A program made the position numbers and the translations under genes. Below, piece after piece: positions 41,972-52,371 of a stretch of 64,000 nucleotides of DNA. The DNA lies in the NCBI GenBank assembly GCA_025964675.1, contig JAOPYI010000177.1, positions 1 through 64,000 on the forward strand, in the 5' to 3' direction. The stretch is from Sphaerisporangium sp. GTDB lineage: Bacteria; Actinomycetota; Actinomycetes; Streptosporangiales; Streptosporangiaceae. How positions within the stretch are numbered: position 1 is the first letter of the stretch; each line of letters starts with the position of its first letter. The notes beneath the pieces were generated by a model, which had not been told where the DNA came from, made no database searches, and saw only the letters and a program-made list of their open reading frames with translations.

Positions 41972-42023
41972 GTCTCACTTGACCTTGTCCCCGACATGCA
42001 GATCGGAGAACGTCAGGTGAGAC
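41972..42023. repeat. Imperfect inverted repeat with 19-nt arms (16/19 matching)
   Basis: GTCTCACTTGACCTTGTCC ... GGAGAACGTCAGGTGAGAC. Confidence 0.6.
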
Positions 42024-42129
42024 CGAGGAAAGGTCTCGCGAGATCGGAGGTCCGCTGTTAATCTACAAAGTAAAGGCCGTGGGATGAGTCGGCGACCCGT
42101 CAAGCGATCCGAACTTCCTGCACCTCCCC

Positions 42130-42885
42130 CTACAGCGAACCCAGCAGCCGTGCCGTGTCCTCGGGGCGGGAGAACATCGGCCAGTGGCCGGTCGGCAGTT
42201 CGTGAAGCTCCCACTCCGGGCCGGACACCGCCGCGAAGAACGGATGCCCCTGCTCGATCAGCTCCCTGACCTGGGCGAGCGGGAACGAGCAGGTGATCAG
42301 GGCCTTCGGGAGCTTGCCGGCGCCCCCGTCCCCGGGCTCGTCCCCGCTTCCGCGGAGCCGCAGGGGCTGGGTGAGGGTGCCGTACGGCTGGGGCGTCATC
42401 CGGGATGCGATCCGGGCCTTCTCCGCGTCGCCGAGGCCCGCCGTGCTCGCACCGCGCATCTCCTGCTGTTCCCAGGTCGGAGGCTCGTAGCGCCAGCCGT
42501 CGGTCAGGTGCGCCTTCACGAATTCCTGGCCCTCCGGCGGGTACAGGTCCAGCTGCGACAGGCCGGCGGCGAGCGGGCCGCTGTCCAGATACACGATCTT
42601 GCCGATTCTCTCGGGGATCTGGTCGGCCGCACCCGTGACCGGCGCCCCGGCGCCGCTGTGCGCGACGAGCACGACGTCGTGCAGGTCCTCGTGGCTGAGC
42701 GTGTTGACGATGTCGTCGATGTGCGTGTCCAGGCCGGTCTGCGGGCTTCCCAGGTGGACGCGGTCGGCGAGCCCTGTCAGCGTCAGCGGGTAGACCGTGT
42801 GGCCGGCGGCCCGGAGCGGCTCGGTGACGCCCTGCCAGGCCCACCCACCCAGCCAGAAGCCCGGAACCAGTACGAAGGTGCTCAT
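42130..42885 (-). CDS. Alpha/beta hydrolase
   Basis: MSTFVLVPGFWLGGWAWQGV; VVLVAHSGAGAPVTGAA. Confidence 0.87.
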   Translation of the reverse strand: MSTFVLVPGFWLGGWAWQGVTEPLRAAGHTVYPLTLTGLADRVHLGSPQTGLDTHIDDIVNTLSHEDLHDVVLVAHSGAGAPVTGAADQIPERIGKIVYLDSGPLAAGLSQLDLYPPEGQEFVKAHLTDGWRYEPPTWEQQEMRGASTAGLGDAEKARIASRMTPQPYGTLTQPLRLRGSGDEPGDGGAGKLPKALITCSFPLAQVRELIEQGHPFFAAVSGPEWELHELPTGHWPMFSRPEDTARLLGSL

Positions 42886-42971
42886 GCGTTTCTCCCTTGA
42901 GGTTCTGTGCCGTTGAGCTTCACCGTAAAGTGGAATCCGGACAGAACCCGCCCGGATAAAGAGGGAAATAC

Positions 42972-43982
42972 ATGCCACATCCGGTGACGCGGGTGCTGAC
43001 CTTGCTGGAGCTGCTCCAGGCGCACCCCGGGCTGACCGGAGCCGAGCTGGCCCGGCGGCTGGAGGTGGACGAGCGCACCGTACGGCGGTACGCCTTGCGC
43101 CTGGCCGAGCTCGGCGTCCCGGTCGCGGCGGAACGCGGCCGCTACGGCGGCTACCGCCTGCTGCCCGGGTACAAGCTGCCGCCGCTGATGCTCACCGAGG
43201 ACGAGGCGGCCGCCGTCGTGCTGGGGCTCCTGGCGGGCCGCCGTACCGGGCTCGCGGTGGGGGAGAGCGCCACCGCGAGTGCCCTTTCCAAGATCCAGCG
43301 AGTGCTTCCCACGGCGCTCCGCGAGCGGGTGGAGGCGGTGACGGACACCGTGGGGCACACCTCCCGGGCGGCGGAGACGCCCCGTCCGGCCGCCGACACG
43401 CTGCTCACCCTCGCCGCCGCGGCCCGCCGCCGCAGGCGGGTCCGGCTGCGCTACCGCTCGTGGCGAGGGGAGGAGACCGAGCGCGAACTGGAGCCCTATG
43501 GACTGGTCTTCCACTCCGGCCGGTGGTACGTCACCGGGCTGGACCGGCTCAAGCAGGAGATCCGCACCTTCCGGCTCGATCGCGTGGCGTCGGCCGTACC
43601 GCTCGTCGACGGCTTTCCCGACCCGGGGGACTTCGACCCGGTGGCACAGGTGATGGCCTCGCTGTCGTCCGTCCCGTACCGGCACGAGGTCCGGGTGCTG
43701 CTGGAGACCACGCTCGCCGAGGCCCGGCGGCGGCTGCCGCCCTCGGTCGCGTCGCTGAGTGAGACGGAGGGCGGCGTGCTCATGGTGGGCCGTGCGGAAC
43801 GGCTGGACGGTATGGCAACGATGCTGGCCGGTCTCGGCTGGCCGTTCACCGTGATAGCGCCGGACGCCCTGCGGGACGAGGTCGCGGCCCTGGCGGTACG
43901 GTTGCGCGCGTACGGCGCCCGCGAGCCGGGCCCGGCGGCGCCCGTGCCGGAGGAGCCCGGCTCCGGCGGGCCGGTCGCCTGA
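42972..43982 (+). CDS. YafY-type HTH/WYL domain transcriptional regulator
   Basis: LELLQAHPGLTGAELARRLEVDERTVRRYALRLAELGVPVAAERGRYGGYRL; WYL region. Confidence 0.92.
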   Translation: MPHPVTRVLTLLELLQAHPGLTGAELARRLEVDERTVRRYALRLAELGVPVAAERGRYGGYRLLPGYKLPPLMLTEDEAAAVVLGLLAGRRTGLAVGESATASALSKIQRVLPTALRERVEAVTDTVGHTSRAAETPRPAADTLLTLAAAARRRRRVRLRYRSWRGEETERELEPYGLVFHSGRWYVTGLDRLKQEIRTFRLDRVASAVPLVDGFPDPGDFDPVAQVMASLSSVPYRHEVRVLLETTLAEARRRLPPSVASLSETEGGVLMVGRAERLDGMATMLAGLGWPFTVIAPDALRDEVAALAVRLRAYGAREPGPAAPVPEEPGSGGPVA

Positions 43983-44013
43983 TCGCCTGCCGGCACTGAG
44001 CGTACGGGAGCGG

Positions 44014-47000
44014 TTACCGGCGCGGTGGCAGCAGCGGGATGCCGAGACGGGGACGGTCGGCCGGGTTCGGGGTGTGCGCGGACTGCTGGGCGAGGCGCTC
44101 CAGCGCGACGTCGATCGCCCGCTCCAGCTGGGTGTCGACCCCCCGCGCGTAGTCCTGCGGGGTGATGTCGACTTCGATGTCCGGATCGGTGCCGTAGTTC
44201 TCCACGCGCCAGCCCACGTCGTCGAAGGCGAAGGAGAACTCCGGCTGGGTGGTGACAGTGCCGTCGGCCAGCCGGTGACGAGGCCAGATGCCGATGACCC
44301 CGCCCCAGGTGCGCTTGCCGATCAGCGGACCGAGCCCGAGCAGCTTGAAGGTGTGGCTGAAGATGTCGCCGTCGGAACCGGCCCACTCGTTGGTGACCGC
44401 GACCAGCACCCCACGCGGCGACTCGGCGGGGTAGGGAGTGGGCACTCCCCAACGCGGGAAGTCGTAGCCGAGCCGCCGCCGGGCGAGCTTCTGCAGCAGC
44501 AGCCCGGAGACGTGGCCGCCGCCGTTGAAGCGAACGTCGACGACCAGCCCTTCACGGTCGTACTCGGCGAGAAAGCCCCGGTGGAACTCGGCGTAGCCGT
44601 CGGGACCCATGTCGGGGATGTGGAGGTAGCCGATCGTGCCGCCGGTGCGTTCGTGGGTGCGGGCCCGGTTGGCCTCCACCCAGTCGCGATAGCGACCCGG
44701 CTGCTCGTCGGAGAGGGTCTTGACGGTCACCGTCCTGGAAGGCCTGTCCGCGCGCCTGATCGTCAGCTCGACCTCCTGGCCGGCCTGGTTGACCAGCAGC
44801 CGCGCCGGTCCCGCCGCCGCGCCGGCGGGCTGGCCGTTGATCGCCACCACCGCGTCGCCCGGCCTGACGTCCAAGCCCGGACGGTTGAGCGGGGAGGTTG
44901 CGTCCGGGTCCCAGGGGTCGCCGTGGACGATGCGCGCGATCGTGTGGACCCCGTCGGCGTAGGACCAGTCGACGCCGAGCTTGCCCTGCCAGTAGTGCGG
45001 CCGGGTGCGGTACTCACCGCCGCTTTCGTAGGCGTGCGAGGTGCCGAGCTCGCCCTGGAGCTCCCAGAGCAGGTCGGAGAACTCGCCGCGGGTGCCGACC
45101 CGGTCGACCAGCGGGAGGTAATGCTCGTAGACGCCGTCCCAGTCGATGCCGGCCATGTCGCTCACCCAGAAGTTCTCCCGCTGGAGCCGCCACGCCTCGC
45201 GGAACATCTGCCGCCACTCGGCCTCCGGGCAGACCGAGACCTTGACCCTGTCGAGGTCGATCCACCCGCCCGCCCTGCCGGAAGCATCGTCCTCGGACGG
45301 CGGCTCGCCCGCCCTCATCACACGCAGCCGCTGCCGGGAGCGGTAGAGCAGCGTGGCGCCGTCGTGGCCCAGGCGGAAGTCGGTGACGTCGGAGACCAGG
45401 GTCTCGCACTTTTGTTTGGTGAAGTCGTACGCCAGCAGGGTGCCGGAGGTGGACTCGGCGAACTCGTCGCCCCGGCTGCCCTCGACGGGGAAGGAGGTGA
45501 ACAGCGCCTTCCCCTTCACGCCCGCCACGCGGTCGTAGCGGCCCTCCTGCACGGGGAAGGCGACGACGCGGCGCTCGATGCCCTCGAGCTCGATCTCCAG
45601 CTCGGGATCGTGCGGCCCGTCCTCCGTGCCGCCGTCCTTCGCCGGGTCCCCGGAGGTGGCGGTGGTCTCGGCCTCCGCGCCGCCGCCGGCCGGGTCCCGC
45701 CGGCCGGAGGTCTCCTTGTCGGAGGGGTCCTTCGCGGGAGGGTCGTCGCTCGACAGCGGCCTAGGCTCCGGCACGAAGGGCGAGCCGACGCCGGACCGCA
45801 GGACGATGGCGTACGGCCGCGTGCCGAGCGGGAAGCCGAGGTCGAACTGCAGGGAGTCGTAGACCGGGTTGAAGACCCGCTGCCCGATGAAGTAGAGGTA
45901 TCTGCCCTCGGGGTCGAACGCGGGCCTGCTGTCGCGCAGCACCGGGCGGGTGGCCCGGTGGGTCTCCCCGGTGGCGGTCCTGTAGAGCTTGATGGCCGTG
46001 GTCTGCGCCGTGTCGGGGCAGGTGTAGGCGAGCCAGTCGCCGCCGGGGGACCAGGCCGCGTCCTCGATCCTGCCGAACCTGCTGCTGTCGGCCATGGTCA
46101 GCGTGGCCTCGCCCGTCGCGTCCTCGGGCAGGTCGACGATCAGCAGCTCGTTGCGGTGGTTGGTCACCGCGATCCGGGTGGCGCCCGGCGACACCGACAG
46201 GGCGATCACGCGCCCGGTGTCGAGCGCCGCCAGGCGTACCGGGGCGGCGCTCCCGTCGGCCGTCAGGACGACCAGCACCTCGCGGTCGCCGTCGTCGCTG
46301 GCGGCGGCCACCAGCCGCCTGCCGTCGCGCAGCCAGCTCAGCAGGCGGTAGCGCACGCCGTCGGGCTCGCCGTGCTGGCGGACCGGGCCCTCCCAGTTGC
46401 CGAAGGAGTAGGCCTTGCCGCGCGTGGTGATCGCCAGGCCGCTGCCGTCGGGGCTGAGCCTGGCGCTGTCGAGGTAGCGGGCGGCGGAGACGAACCGCCG
46501 GTTTCGCTGGGTGCGGGAGCTTCCCAGGCGTACGTCCACCGCGCGCGCCTCACCCTGGTCGGGGTCGAGCAGGTAGAGCTCGGCCCCCGCGTGGTAGACC
46601 AGCCGCCTGCCGTCGCCGGCGAGGTTACGGGCGTAGTAGCCGGTGTGGTCGGTGTGCCGCTGGAGGTCCTCACCCGTGGGCGTGCAGGAGTAGACGTTGC
46701 CGACGCCCTCGTGGTCGGACAGGAAGTAGACGCGCGAGCCCGCCCAGCACGGGGAGGCGAGGTTCCCGGCCAGGGAGATCAGCCGCGTGAACTCGCCGTC
46801 GCCCTCCCGGTCGACCCACAGGTCGCCGACGGTGCCGCCCCGGTAGCGCTTCCAGCGTGCCGGGTCGGCGGTGTTGCGGCCGAGCACGACCGCCCCGCCG
46901 GGACCGTAGGAGACGGAGTTGGCCGGCCCGTAGGGCAGGCGCTCGGAGATGCCGCTCTCGTCGACGCGGTGCAGCCACTTGCGCCGGCCGAACGGCTCGC

Positions 47001-47313
47001 ACTCGTCGCTGGCGTAGATCACCCCGCCGCCGGGGTCCCAGCCGGTGACCGTGCACTGCGCCCCGCCGTAGGTCATCCGGCGGCCGGCGCCGCCGTCGGC
47101 GGGCATGACGTAGACCTCCTCGGGCCCTTCCTCGCGCCCGACGAAGGCGATCTGGGCGCCGTCGGGGGAGAAACGGGGGTACCCGGCTTCGGCGACGCCC
47201 GCGGTCAGGCGGAAGGCCCTTCCCCCCTCGGCGGGCACCATCCACAGGTCGTCCTCCGCGGCGAAGACGACGTCCTGGCCGAAGATGGTGGGGAAGCGCA
47301 GATAAGCGGACAT
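44014..47313 (-). CDS. Tricorn-type S41 protease with beta-propeller and PDZ domains
   Basis: [34 protein letters not shown] region [14 protein letters not shown]; catalytic region [22 protein letters not shown]. Confidence 0.93.
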   Translation of the reverse strand: MSAYLRFPTIFGQDVVFAAEDDLWMVPAEGGRAFRLTAGVAEAGYPRFSPDGAQIAFVGREEGPEEVYVMPADGGAGRRMTYGGAQCTVTGWDPGGGVIYASDECEPFGRRKWLHRVDESGISERLPYGPANSVSYGPGGAVVLGRNTADPARWKRYRGGTVGDLWVDREGDGEFTRLISLAGNLASPCWAGSRVYFLSDHEGVGNVYSCTPTGEDLQRHTDHTGYYARNLAGDGRRLVYHAGAELYLLDPDQGEARAVDVRLGSSRTQRNRRFVSAARYLDSARLSPDGSGLAITTRGKAYSFGNWEGPVRQHGEPDGVRYRLLSWLRDGRRLVAAASDDGDREVLVVLTADGSAAPVRLAALDTGRVIALSVSPGATRIAVTNHRNELLIVDLPEDATGEATLTMADSSRFGRIEDAAWSPGGDWLAYTCPDTAQTTAIKLYRTATGETHRATRPVLRDSRPAFDPEGRYLYFIGQRVFNPVYDSLQFDLGFPLGTRPYAIVLRSGVGSPFVPEPRPLSSDDPPAKDPSDKETSGRRDPAGGGAEAETTATSGDPAKDGGTEDGPHDPELEIELEGIERRVVAFPVQEGRYDRVAGVKGKALFTSFPVEGSRGDEFAESTSGTLLAYDFTKQKCETLVSDVTDFRLGHDGATLLYRSRQRLRVMRAGEPPSEDDASGRAGGWIDLDRVKVSVCPEAEWRQMFREAWRLQRENFWVSDMAGIDWDGVYEHYLPLVDRVGTRGEFSDLLWELQGELGTSHAYESGGEYRTRPHYWQGKLGVDWSYADGVHTIARIVHGDPWDPDATSPLNRPGLDVRPGDAVVAINGQPAGAAAGPARLLVNQAGQEVELTIRRADRPSRTVTVKTLSDEQPGRYRDWVEANRARTHERTGGTIGYLHIPDMGPDGYAEFHRGFLAEYDREGLVVDVRFNGGGHVSGLLLQKLARRRLGYDFPRWGVPTPYPAESPRGVLVAVTNEWAGSDGDIFSHTFKLLGLGPLIGKRTWGGVIGIWPRHRLADGTVTTQPEFSFAFDDVGWRVENYGTDPDIEVDITPQDYARGVDTQLERAIDVALERLAQQSAHTPNPADRPRLGIPLLPPRR

Positions 47314-47567
47314 CGATCCTCGCGTTCGGGCCGGGGGCTTCCATGATCAGGCACCCGTGCCGCCGCGTCGAGACCGTGGACCCGCCGTCTCCGGCGCTGG
47401 GGAGCGCCGTGCGCCCCGCGACTCGAGGTCGCCGGACGTGACGGGCCGGATCTGCCTGCCCGTGCGGTGGCGGGGGGTGGGTGCCTGATCATGCTTTACG
47501 CAGATGCCCAATTTATGGGCTGTGTCCGCCCCGTTGTACAGCTCACCGGGATCGTCCGGTCAGCGGG

Positions 47568-47705
47568 TCACCGCGCCTCGTCGGGACCGGCGACCCGCTT
47601 GTCCTCTTCTTCGCGTTTATTCTGTTTGGTCTCGCGTGTGGCCTTGATAGCCGCTTTCTTGGCCTTTCCTGTGGCCTTGGTGGACTTTTTTCGTGTTCCC
47701 GCCAT
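47568..47705 (-). CDS. Small Lys/Arg-rich basic protein (45 aa)
   Basis: MAGTRKKSTKATGKAKKAAIKATRETKQNKREEEDKRVAGPDEAR; AGGGGG SD upstream; below the 60-aa cutoff of the ORF track. Confidence 0.6.
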   Translation of the reverse strand: MAGTRKKSTKATGKAKKAAIKATRETKQNKREEEDKRVAGPDEAR

Positions 47706-47819
47706 GATTCCCCCTGTACTCATGGGTCGACCATTGAGTGACAATGCGCCATATTCGACGCATCACCCGCGTTAAATACCCAAGAGCGGAGTCAATCACC
47801 CATACGTGTCTTTCGGGTC

Positions 47820-48851
47820 TTACAGCAGAGTGAGCTGCTCGGGACCGGCGGGGCTCACGGGAGGAGCAGGGGGCCGGATGCGCCGCGCCGCGGCCGAGGA
47901 GGATCGGCCGACCCCGCTCCGGGCGGCCAGCTCCTTCACCTGACGGGCGATCCGCTCCTGGTAGGCCTTCGGCGCGTAGGCGCCGCGGCCGTACAGCTCG
48001 AGGTAGCGCGGGACCAGGCGAGGGTGCTCGCGGGCCAGCCAGCCGAGGAACCACTCGCGCGCCCCCGGCCGCAGATGCAGCACGATCGGGACGACGTGGG
48101 TGGCGCCGGCCTCGGCGATCTGCCGCACCGTGCGCGCCAGGGCCTGCGGCGAATCGGTGAGATAGGGGAGGATCGGCGCCATCAGCACGCCGCACGCCAG
48201 GCCATGCTCGGTGAGGGTGGCGCAGACCTCGAGCCGCCTGCCCGGCCGGGGGGTGCCGGGCTCGACCGAGCGCCACAGCTCGTCGTCGACGAACCCGATC
48301 GACAGCGAGGTGCCGACGTCGGTCAGCTCGGCGGCCTCGGTCAGCAGGTCGAGGTCGCGCAAGATGAGCGAGCCCTTGGTGAGGATGGAGAACGGGTTCC
48401 TGGCGTCCCTCAGCGCGGCCAGGATGCCCCGCATCAGCTCGTAGCGCCCCTCGGCGCGCTGGTAGCAGTCGACGTTGGTGCCCATGGCGATGTGATGGCC
48501 GCCCCAGCCCGGGGCGGCGAGCTCCTTGCGGACCAGCTCCGGGGCGTTCACCTTGACCACGATCTTGGAGTCGAAGTCGTGCCCGGCATCGAGGTCGAGG
48601 TATTCATGGGTCTTGCGCGCGAAGCAATATGTGCACGAATGCGTGCATCCCCGATAGGGGTTGATCGTCCATTGGAAAGGGACGTGGCTGGCCGCCGGAA
48701 CGCGGTTGACGATGGAACGGGCGTGGATCTCATAGAAGGTCATGCCCCGGAACTCCGGGGTCGGGAAAGTCCTGGTGACCGCGCCACGGGCGAACAGCGG
48801 CACGGCGGCGCCCTGGCCGGTGTCGGTCAGGCGCAGGTTGTCCCAGCGCAT
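47820..48851 (-). CDS. Radical SAM protein, Rv2578c family
   Basis: INPYRGCTHSCTYCFARKTHEYLDLDAG; start MRWDNLRL. Confidence 0.92.
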   Translation of the reverse strand: MRWDNLRLTDTGQGAAVPLFARGAVTRTFPTPEFRGMTFYEIHARSIVNRVPAASHVPFQWTINPYRGCTHSCTYCFARKTHEYLDLDAGHDFDSKIVVKVNAPELVRKELAAPGWGGHHIAMGTNVDCYQRAEGRYELMRGILAALRDARNPFSILTKGSLILRDLDLLTEAAELTDVGTSLSIGFVDDELWRSVEPGTPRPGRRLEVCATLTEHGLACGVLMAPILPYLTDSPQALARTVRQIAEAGATHVVPIVLHLRPGAREWFLGWLAREHPRLVPRYLELYGRGAYAPKAYQERIARQVKELAARSGVGRSSSAAARRIRPPAPPVSPAGPEQLTLL

Positions 48852-48984
48852 GGCATGATTAGAACAGAGGTTCGAGAAAGATCGCAACTCCTGAAGCGGC
48901 GGTAAAAAGCAGGCCTGCGTAAGGCTAAAGATCTTCGTCCTGGGCAGAACCTCGGCACACCGCTGCGTTGCCGGGAGGTGCGGC

Positions 48985-49257
48985 ATGGCCTGGTCGCAGG
49001 ACGAGGAGCGAATGCTTGCCCAGATCGAGAATTACCTCACCGATGAGGACCCGCGACTCGCCGCCCGGCTGGAGTCGTTCAACGAGCGCGTGCAGCGCAA
49101 GGAGACCGGACGGCAGAAGCGCGCCGCCCGAGTGGGCCGGGGCCGCCTCACCAGATCGACCATCATCATCCTGGTGAGCTGGCTGCTGATCGCCACCCTG
49201 ATCGCGACGCTGTTGATCATGGTCTTCCGCCACGACGCGGCGGCACTGCCCATGTGA
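48985..49257 (+). CDS. DUF3040 domain membrane protein
   Basis: MAWSQDEERMLAQIENYLTDEDPRLAARLESF plus TM segment. Confidence 0.85.
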   Translation: MAWSQDEERMLAQIENYLTDEDPRLAARLESFNERVQRKETGRQKRAARVGRGRLTRSTIIILVSWLLIATLIATLLIMVFRHDAAALPM

Positions 49258-49383
49258 GTGCGGCACCACGCGCCCGCCTCACCCTACGGCCGTCCCGCAC
49301 GGGTCCACTGAGACGGGTCTCGTACCCGGACGGCGGATTTCCCGCCCCCGGGCCGGTCGCTCAGCCCGGCCGGTTGGGGCCGG

Positions 49384-51015
49384 CTAGCCCAGGCCGCGCA
49401 GGAAGTCGGCGGCGGCCGGGGCCGCGACCTCGCCGCCCATGCCCCCCGCCTCGACGACCACGGCGAACGCGACATCGCCGCGGAAGCCGATGAACCACGC
49501 GTGGGAGTCGAGCTTCGGGCCGGTGCCGAACTCCGCGGTGCCCGTTTTGCCGGAGGTGCCCTTGGGCAGGCCTGCCCCCTTGGCGGTGCCCTTGGTCACC
49601 ACGGCCGCCATCATCGTGCGAAGGTCGCTCGCGACCGAGCCCGGGAGCTGCTGCGGCTGGGCCTTCTGCTTCAGCTCGGGCACCAGGGTCGGTGGCCGCC
49701 AGGTGCCGTCGGCCACCGCGGCGGCGACGGACGCCATCACCAGCGGGCTCGCGGTGATGCGTCCCTGGCCGAAGGCCTCGGCCGCGAGGTCGGCGTCGCT
49801 GGTCGGCTTGGGCATGCTGCCCTTGGTCGCGGGGACGCCGATGGTGAGGGGCTGGTTGAAGCCCATCTTCGAGGCGATGTCGTACAGCTTGCCGCCGGCG
49901 AGGTACTGGGCGGCGAGCGGGGCGAACGTCGTGTTGCAGGAGTGGGCGTAGGAGTCCAGGAACGTGAGCGAGCCGAACGACTCGTGATCGGAGTTGCGGA
50001 TCGGCAGCCCGCCGATGGTCGCCTTCGCGGGGCAGCTGACATTCTGGCCGGGGGTGAGCCCTTCGGCGAGCAGGCCGGCGGCGGTGACGGTCTTGAAGGT
50101 CGACCCGGGCGGGTAGCGCCCGTCGAGGGCCCGGTTGAACCCGCCGCGGTTGTTGACCACCGCGAGGATCTCGCCGGTGGAAGGCCGGATCGCCACCAGC
50201 GAGGACGGCTTGTCGAGGGTGCGCACGGCCTCGACGGCCGCCTTCTGCGCGCGCGGATCCAGGCTGGTGCGCACGGCCGTGCCGGGGGAGCCTTCGATGC
50301 TCTTGACCGTCTTGACGGCCTTCTTGGAGCCGTCGACGACGACGATCTCGGTGGTCGGGACGCCCGCCAGCTTCTTCTGGAACGTCTCCTGCAGCCCGCC
50401 CCTGCCGACCACGTCACCCGGCTTGTAGGACGACCCCAGCTTGGCGACGTCCTTGGGCGTCGCCTTGTCGAGGTATCCGGTGAGCTGCTGCACCGACCCG
50501 CCCACGCCGCCCTGGTCGAGGCGGCCTCCGCCGGCGTCCTCGACCGCGGCCCGTTGCGGCCAGGTGGTCTTCAGCGCCAGGTGCGTGGAACCGGTCATCG
50601 AGGGGTGCACGGCCCCGGGAGTCCAGGCGACCTTCCAGTAGTGGTCCTTGACCACCAGGTCGAGCGAGCCGGTGTAGGTCCAGTCGCCGATGTCCTTCAG
50701 CGCCAGGGTCGTGGTGTAGGCGGCCTTGGCCCGCGCGTCACCCGCCGGGGTCACCGCGCCCAGCCTCACGGTGGTCCTCTCGGCGCCGAGGTTCGCGGCC
50801 AGCCCGGCGTAGGCGGCGTCGAACCCGGTCGCAGGCGAGGCCAGGTCGGCGCGCATGGCGGCGAGGTCGCCGCGTGACCAGGCGGACGCGAAGTGCCCCG
50901 CGGTCTGCTCGGCGCTGCCCCTGGTGTGCAGAACGTAGTAGGCGCCACCGGCGGCGGCCCCCGCCGCCAGCGCGGTGGCCACTGACGTGATCGCGATGAT
51001 ACGGCCGCGCGGCAC
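49384..51015 (-). CDS. Penicillin-binding transpeptidase with NTF2-like N-terminal domain
   Basis: YPPGSTFKTVTAAGLL (SxxK), SYAHSCNT (SxN-like), SGKTGTAEF (KTG). Confidence 0.92.
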   Translation of the reverse strand: MPRGRIIAITSVATALAAGAAAGGAYYVLHTRGSAEQTAGHFASAWSRGDLAAMRADLASPATGFDAAYAGLAANLGAERTTVRLGAVTPAGDARAKAAYTTTLALKDIGDWTYTGSLDLVVKDHYWKVAWTPGAVHPSMTGSTHLALKTTWPQRAAVEDAGGGRLDQGGVGGSVQQLTGYLDKATPKDVAKLGSSYKPGDVVGRGGLQETFQKKLAGVPTTEIVVVDGSKKAVKTVKSIEGSPGTAVRTSLDPRAQKAAVEAVRTLDKPSSLVAIRPSTGEILAVVNNRGGFNRALDGRYPPGSTFKTVTAAGLLAEGLTPGQNVSCPAKATIGGLPIRNSDHESFGSLTFLDSYAHSCNTTFAPLAAQYLAGGKLYDIASKMGFNQPLTIGVPATKGSMPKPTSDADLAAEAFGQGRITASPLVMASVAAAVADGTWRPPTLVPELKQKAQPQQLPGSVASDLRTMMAAVVTKGTAKGAGLPKGTSGKTGTAEFGTGPKLDSHAWFIGFRGDVAFAVVVEAGGMGGEVAAPAAADFLRGLG

Positions 51016-51100
51016 GCGTCACCCCCCGGTGTCTGGACGTGCCCCCGAGCCTAGCGCGCGGATTTCGCGGTCTTCGCCGCTTCGCCGGGACGTGATCGGC

Positions 51101-51763
51101 TCAGGCGGCCTCCGTGGCCCGCTCTTTCTGGCTGGAGGCGTACGACGGGACGTACTCCTGGCCCGAGAGCCGCTGGATGGCCTTCATGACCTCGTCGGTG
51201 ACCGTCCGCCGGTCCCTGGCCCTGCCCGGGTCGCCCGTGAACGTCATCGGCTCGCCGATGCGGACGCCGATCTTGGCGATCCTCGGCACCGAGGCCCCGC
51301 GCGGCAGCACGCGGTCGGTGTTGACCATCGCGACGGGGATGACCGGCACGCCCGCCGTCAGCGCCAGCCAGGCGACGCCGATCTTGCCACGGTAGAGCCG
51401 CCCGTCGGGGGAGCGGGTGCCCTCGGGGTAGATGCCGAACAGCTCGCCGCCCTTCAGCACCTGCATGGCCGAGTCCAGCATGGCCTGCGCCGCCGTGGCG
51501 CTCTCCCTGTCGATCGCCACCTGCCCGGTGCCGCGCATGAACATGGCCATCAGGCGGTTGCCGGTGAAGTATTCGGACTTGGCGACGAAGGTGACCTGTC
51601 TTGGAAGCATCAGCGGGAGGAAGACCGAGTCCACGATGGACAGGTGATTGGAGGCCAGGAGCGCCGGTCCCGACCTCGGGACGTTGGCCGCCCCTGTCAC
51701 CTTGGGGCGCCACAGCAGCCGCAGGACGGGACTGCTGATGATCTTTGTGATGCGATACAGCAC
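51101..51763 (-). CDS. Lysophospholipid acyltransferase family (PlsC-like)
   Basis: ASNHLSIVDSVFLP (HX4D), FGIYPEGTRSPDGRLYRGKIG. Confidence 0.9.
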   Translation of the reverse strand: MLYRITKIISSPVLRLLWRPKVTGAANVPRSGPALLASNHLSIVDSVFLPLMLPRQVTFVAKSEYFTGNRLMAMFMRGTGQVAIDRESATAAQAMLDSAMQVLKGGELFGIYPEGTRSPDGRLYRGKIGVAWLALTAGVPVIPVAMVNTDRVLPRGASVPRIAKIGVRIGEPMTFTGDPGRARDRRTVTDEVMKAIQRLSGQEYVPSYASSQKERATEAA

Positions 51764-51858
51764 GGACTCTCCCGGTGTGCGGACGGCCAATGCCAACCAT
51801 ACGGCCCGGAGAGGAAACCTTGTGTTACGGCAGCCCACAAACTGTTACATCGTCGTAC

Positions 51859-51899
51859 AACGAAGCGCCCCGCAAGGCGAGCTTGCGGGGCGCTTCGTT
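51859..51899. repeat. Perfect 18-bp-stem hairpin with 5-nt loop in intergenic region
   Basis: AACGAAGCGCCCCGCAAG-GCGAG-CTTGCGGGGCGCTTCGTT. Confidence 0.8.
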
Positions 51900-52371
51900 T
51901 AAGGCCGATGTGGCGGTCGCCTCCTCGGCGAGATGCACAACACGGCTCCAGCCGAACGGTATTCCGTGAAGGCGGTAATTGCGGCCCGGGGGACACAAAC
52001 CACATCGGCTACTCGACTCTAACCCACTCCCGGCGGTCCTTATTCCAGACCTGCCGTTCCCAGGGGTGAACGTGTGCGGATCCTGGGGGAGGACGGCGGA
52101 CCATGCCGGACACCGAGCGGCTCGTCCCGCGCCGGGGCAAGAACAGGCCCCGGAGCCCTTCGCCGAAGCGCCGCCTGGCGAGCGGTGGTGCGTCACGCCC
52201 ATGCGGATCATCCGGGTGCCTGCCCGGGTCCGCGCGCTGACCGCCCCAGAAGTCCGTTCCAAGCCACTCATGCGGCGGTAGGTGTCCGGGCCCCGTTCCG
52301 CCTGCCCGTTTCGACACCGAGACTTTGCCTTTGAGGCGTAATCTCGCTGGTCAAAGCTGCAAAATAGTGGT

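Noticed and set aside
44074-47346. 1090-aa + strand ORF opposite the tricorn protease
   Set aside because: Antisense shadow of a strongly supported coding frame with no recognisable domains.
52201-52281. 26-aa ORF MRIIRVPARVRALTAPEVRSKPLMRR
   Set aside because: RiPP-leader-like at first glance, but weak SD and no neighbouring modification enzymes.
52009-52317. - strand ORF ending HVHPWERQVWNKDRREWVRVE
   Set aside because: C-terminal part looks protein-like but the rest is compositionally a shadow ORF; insufficient evidence.
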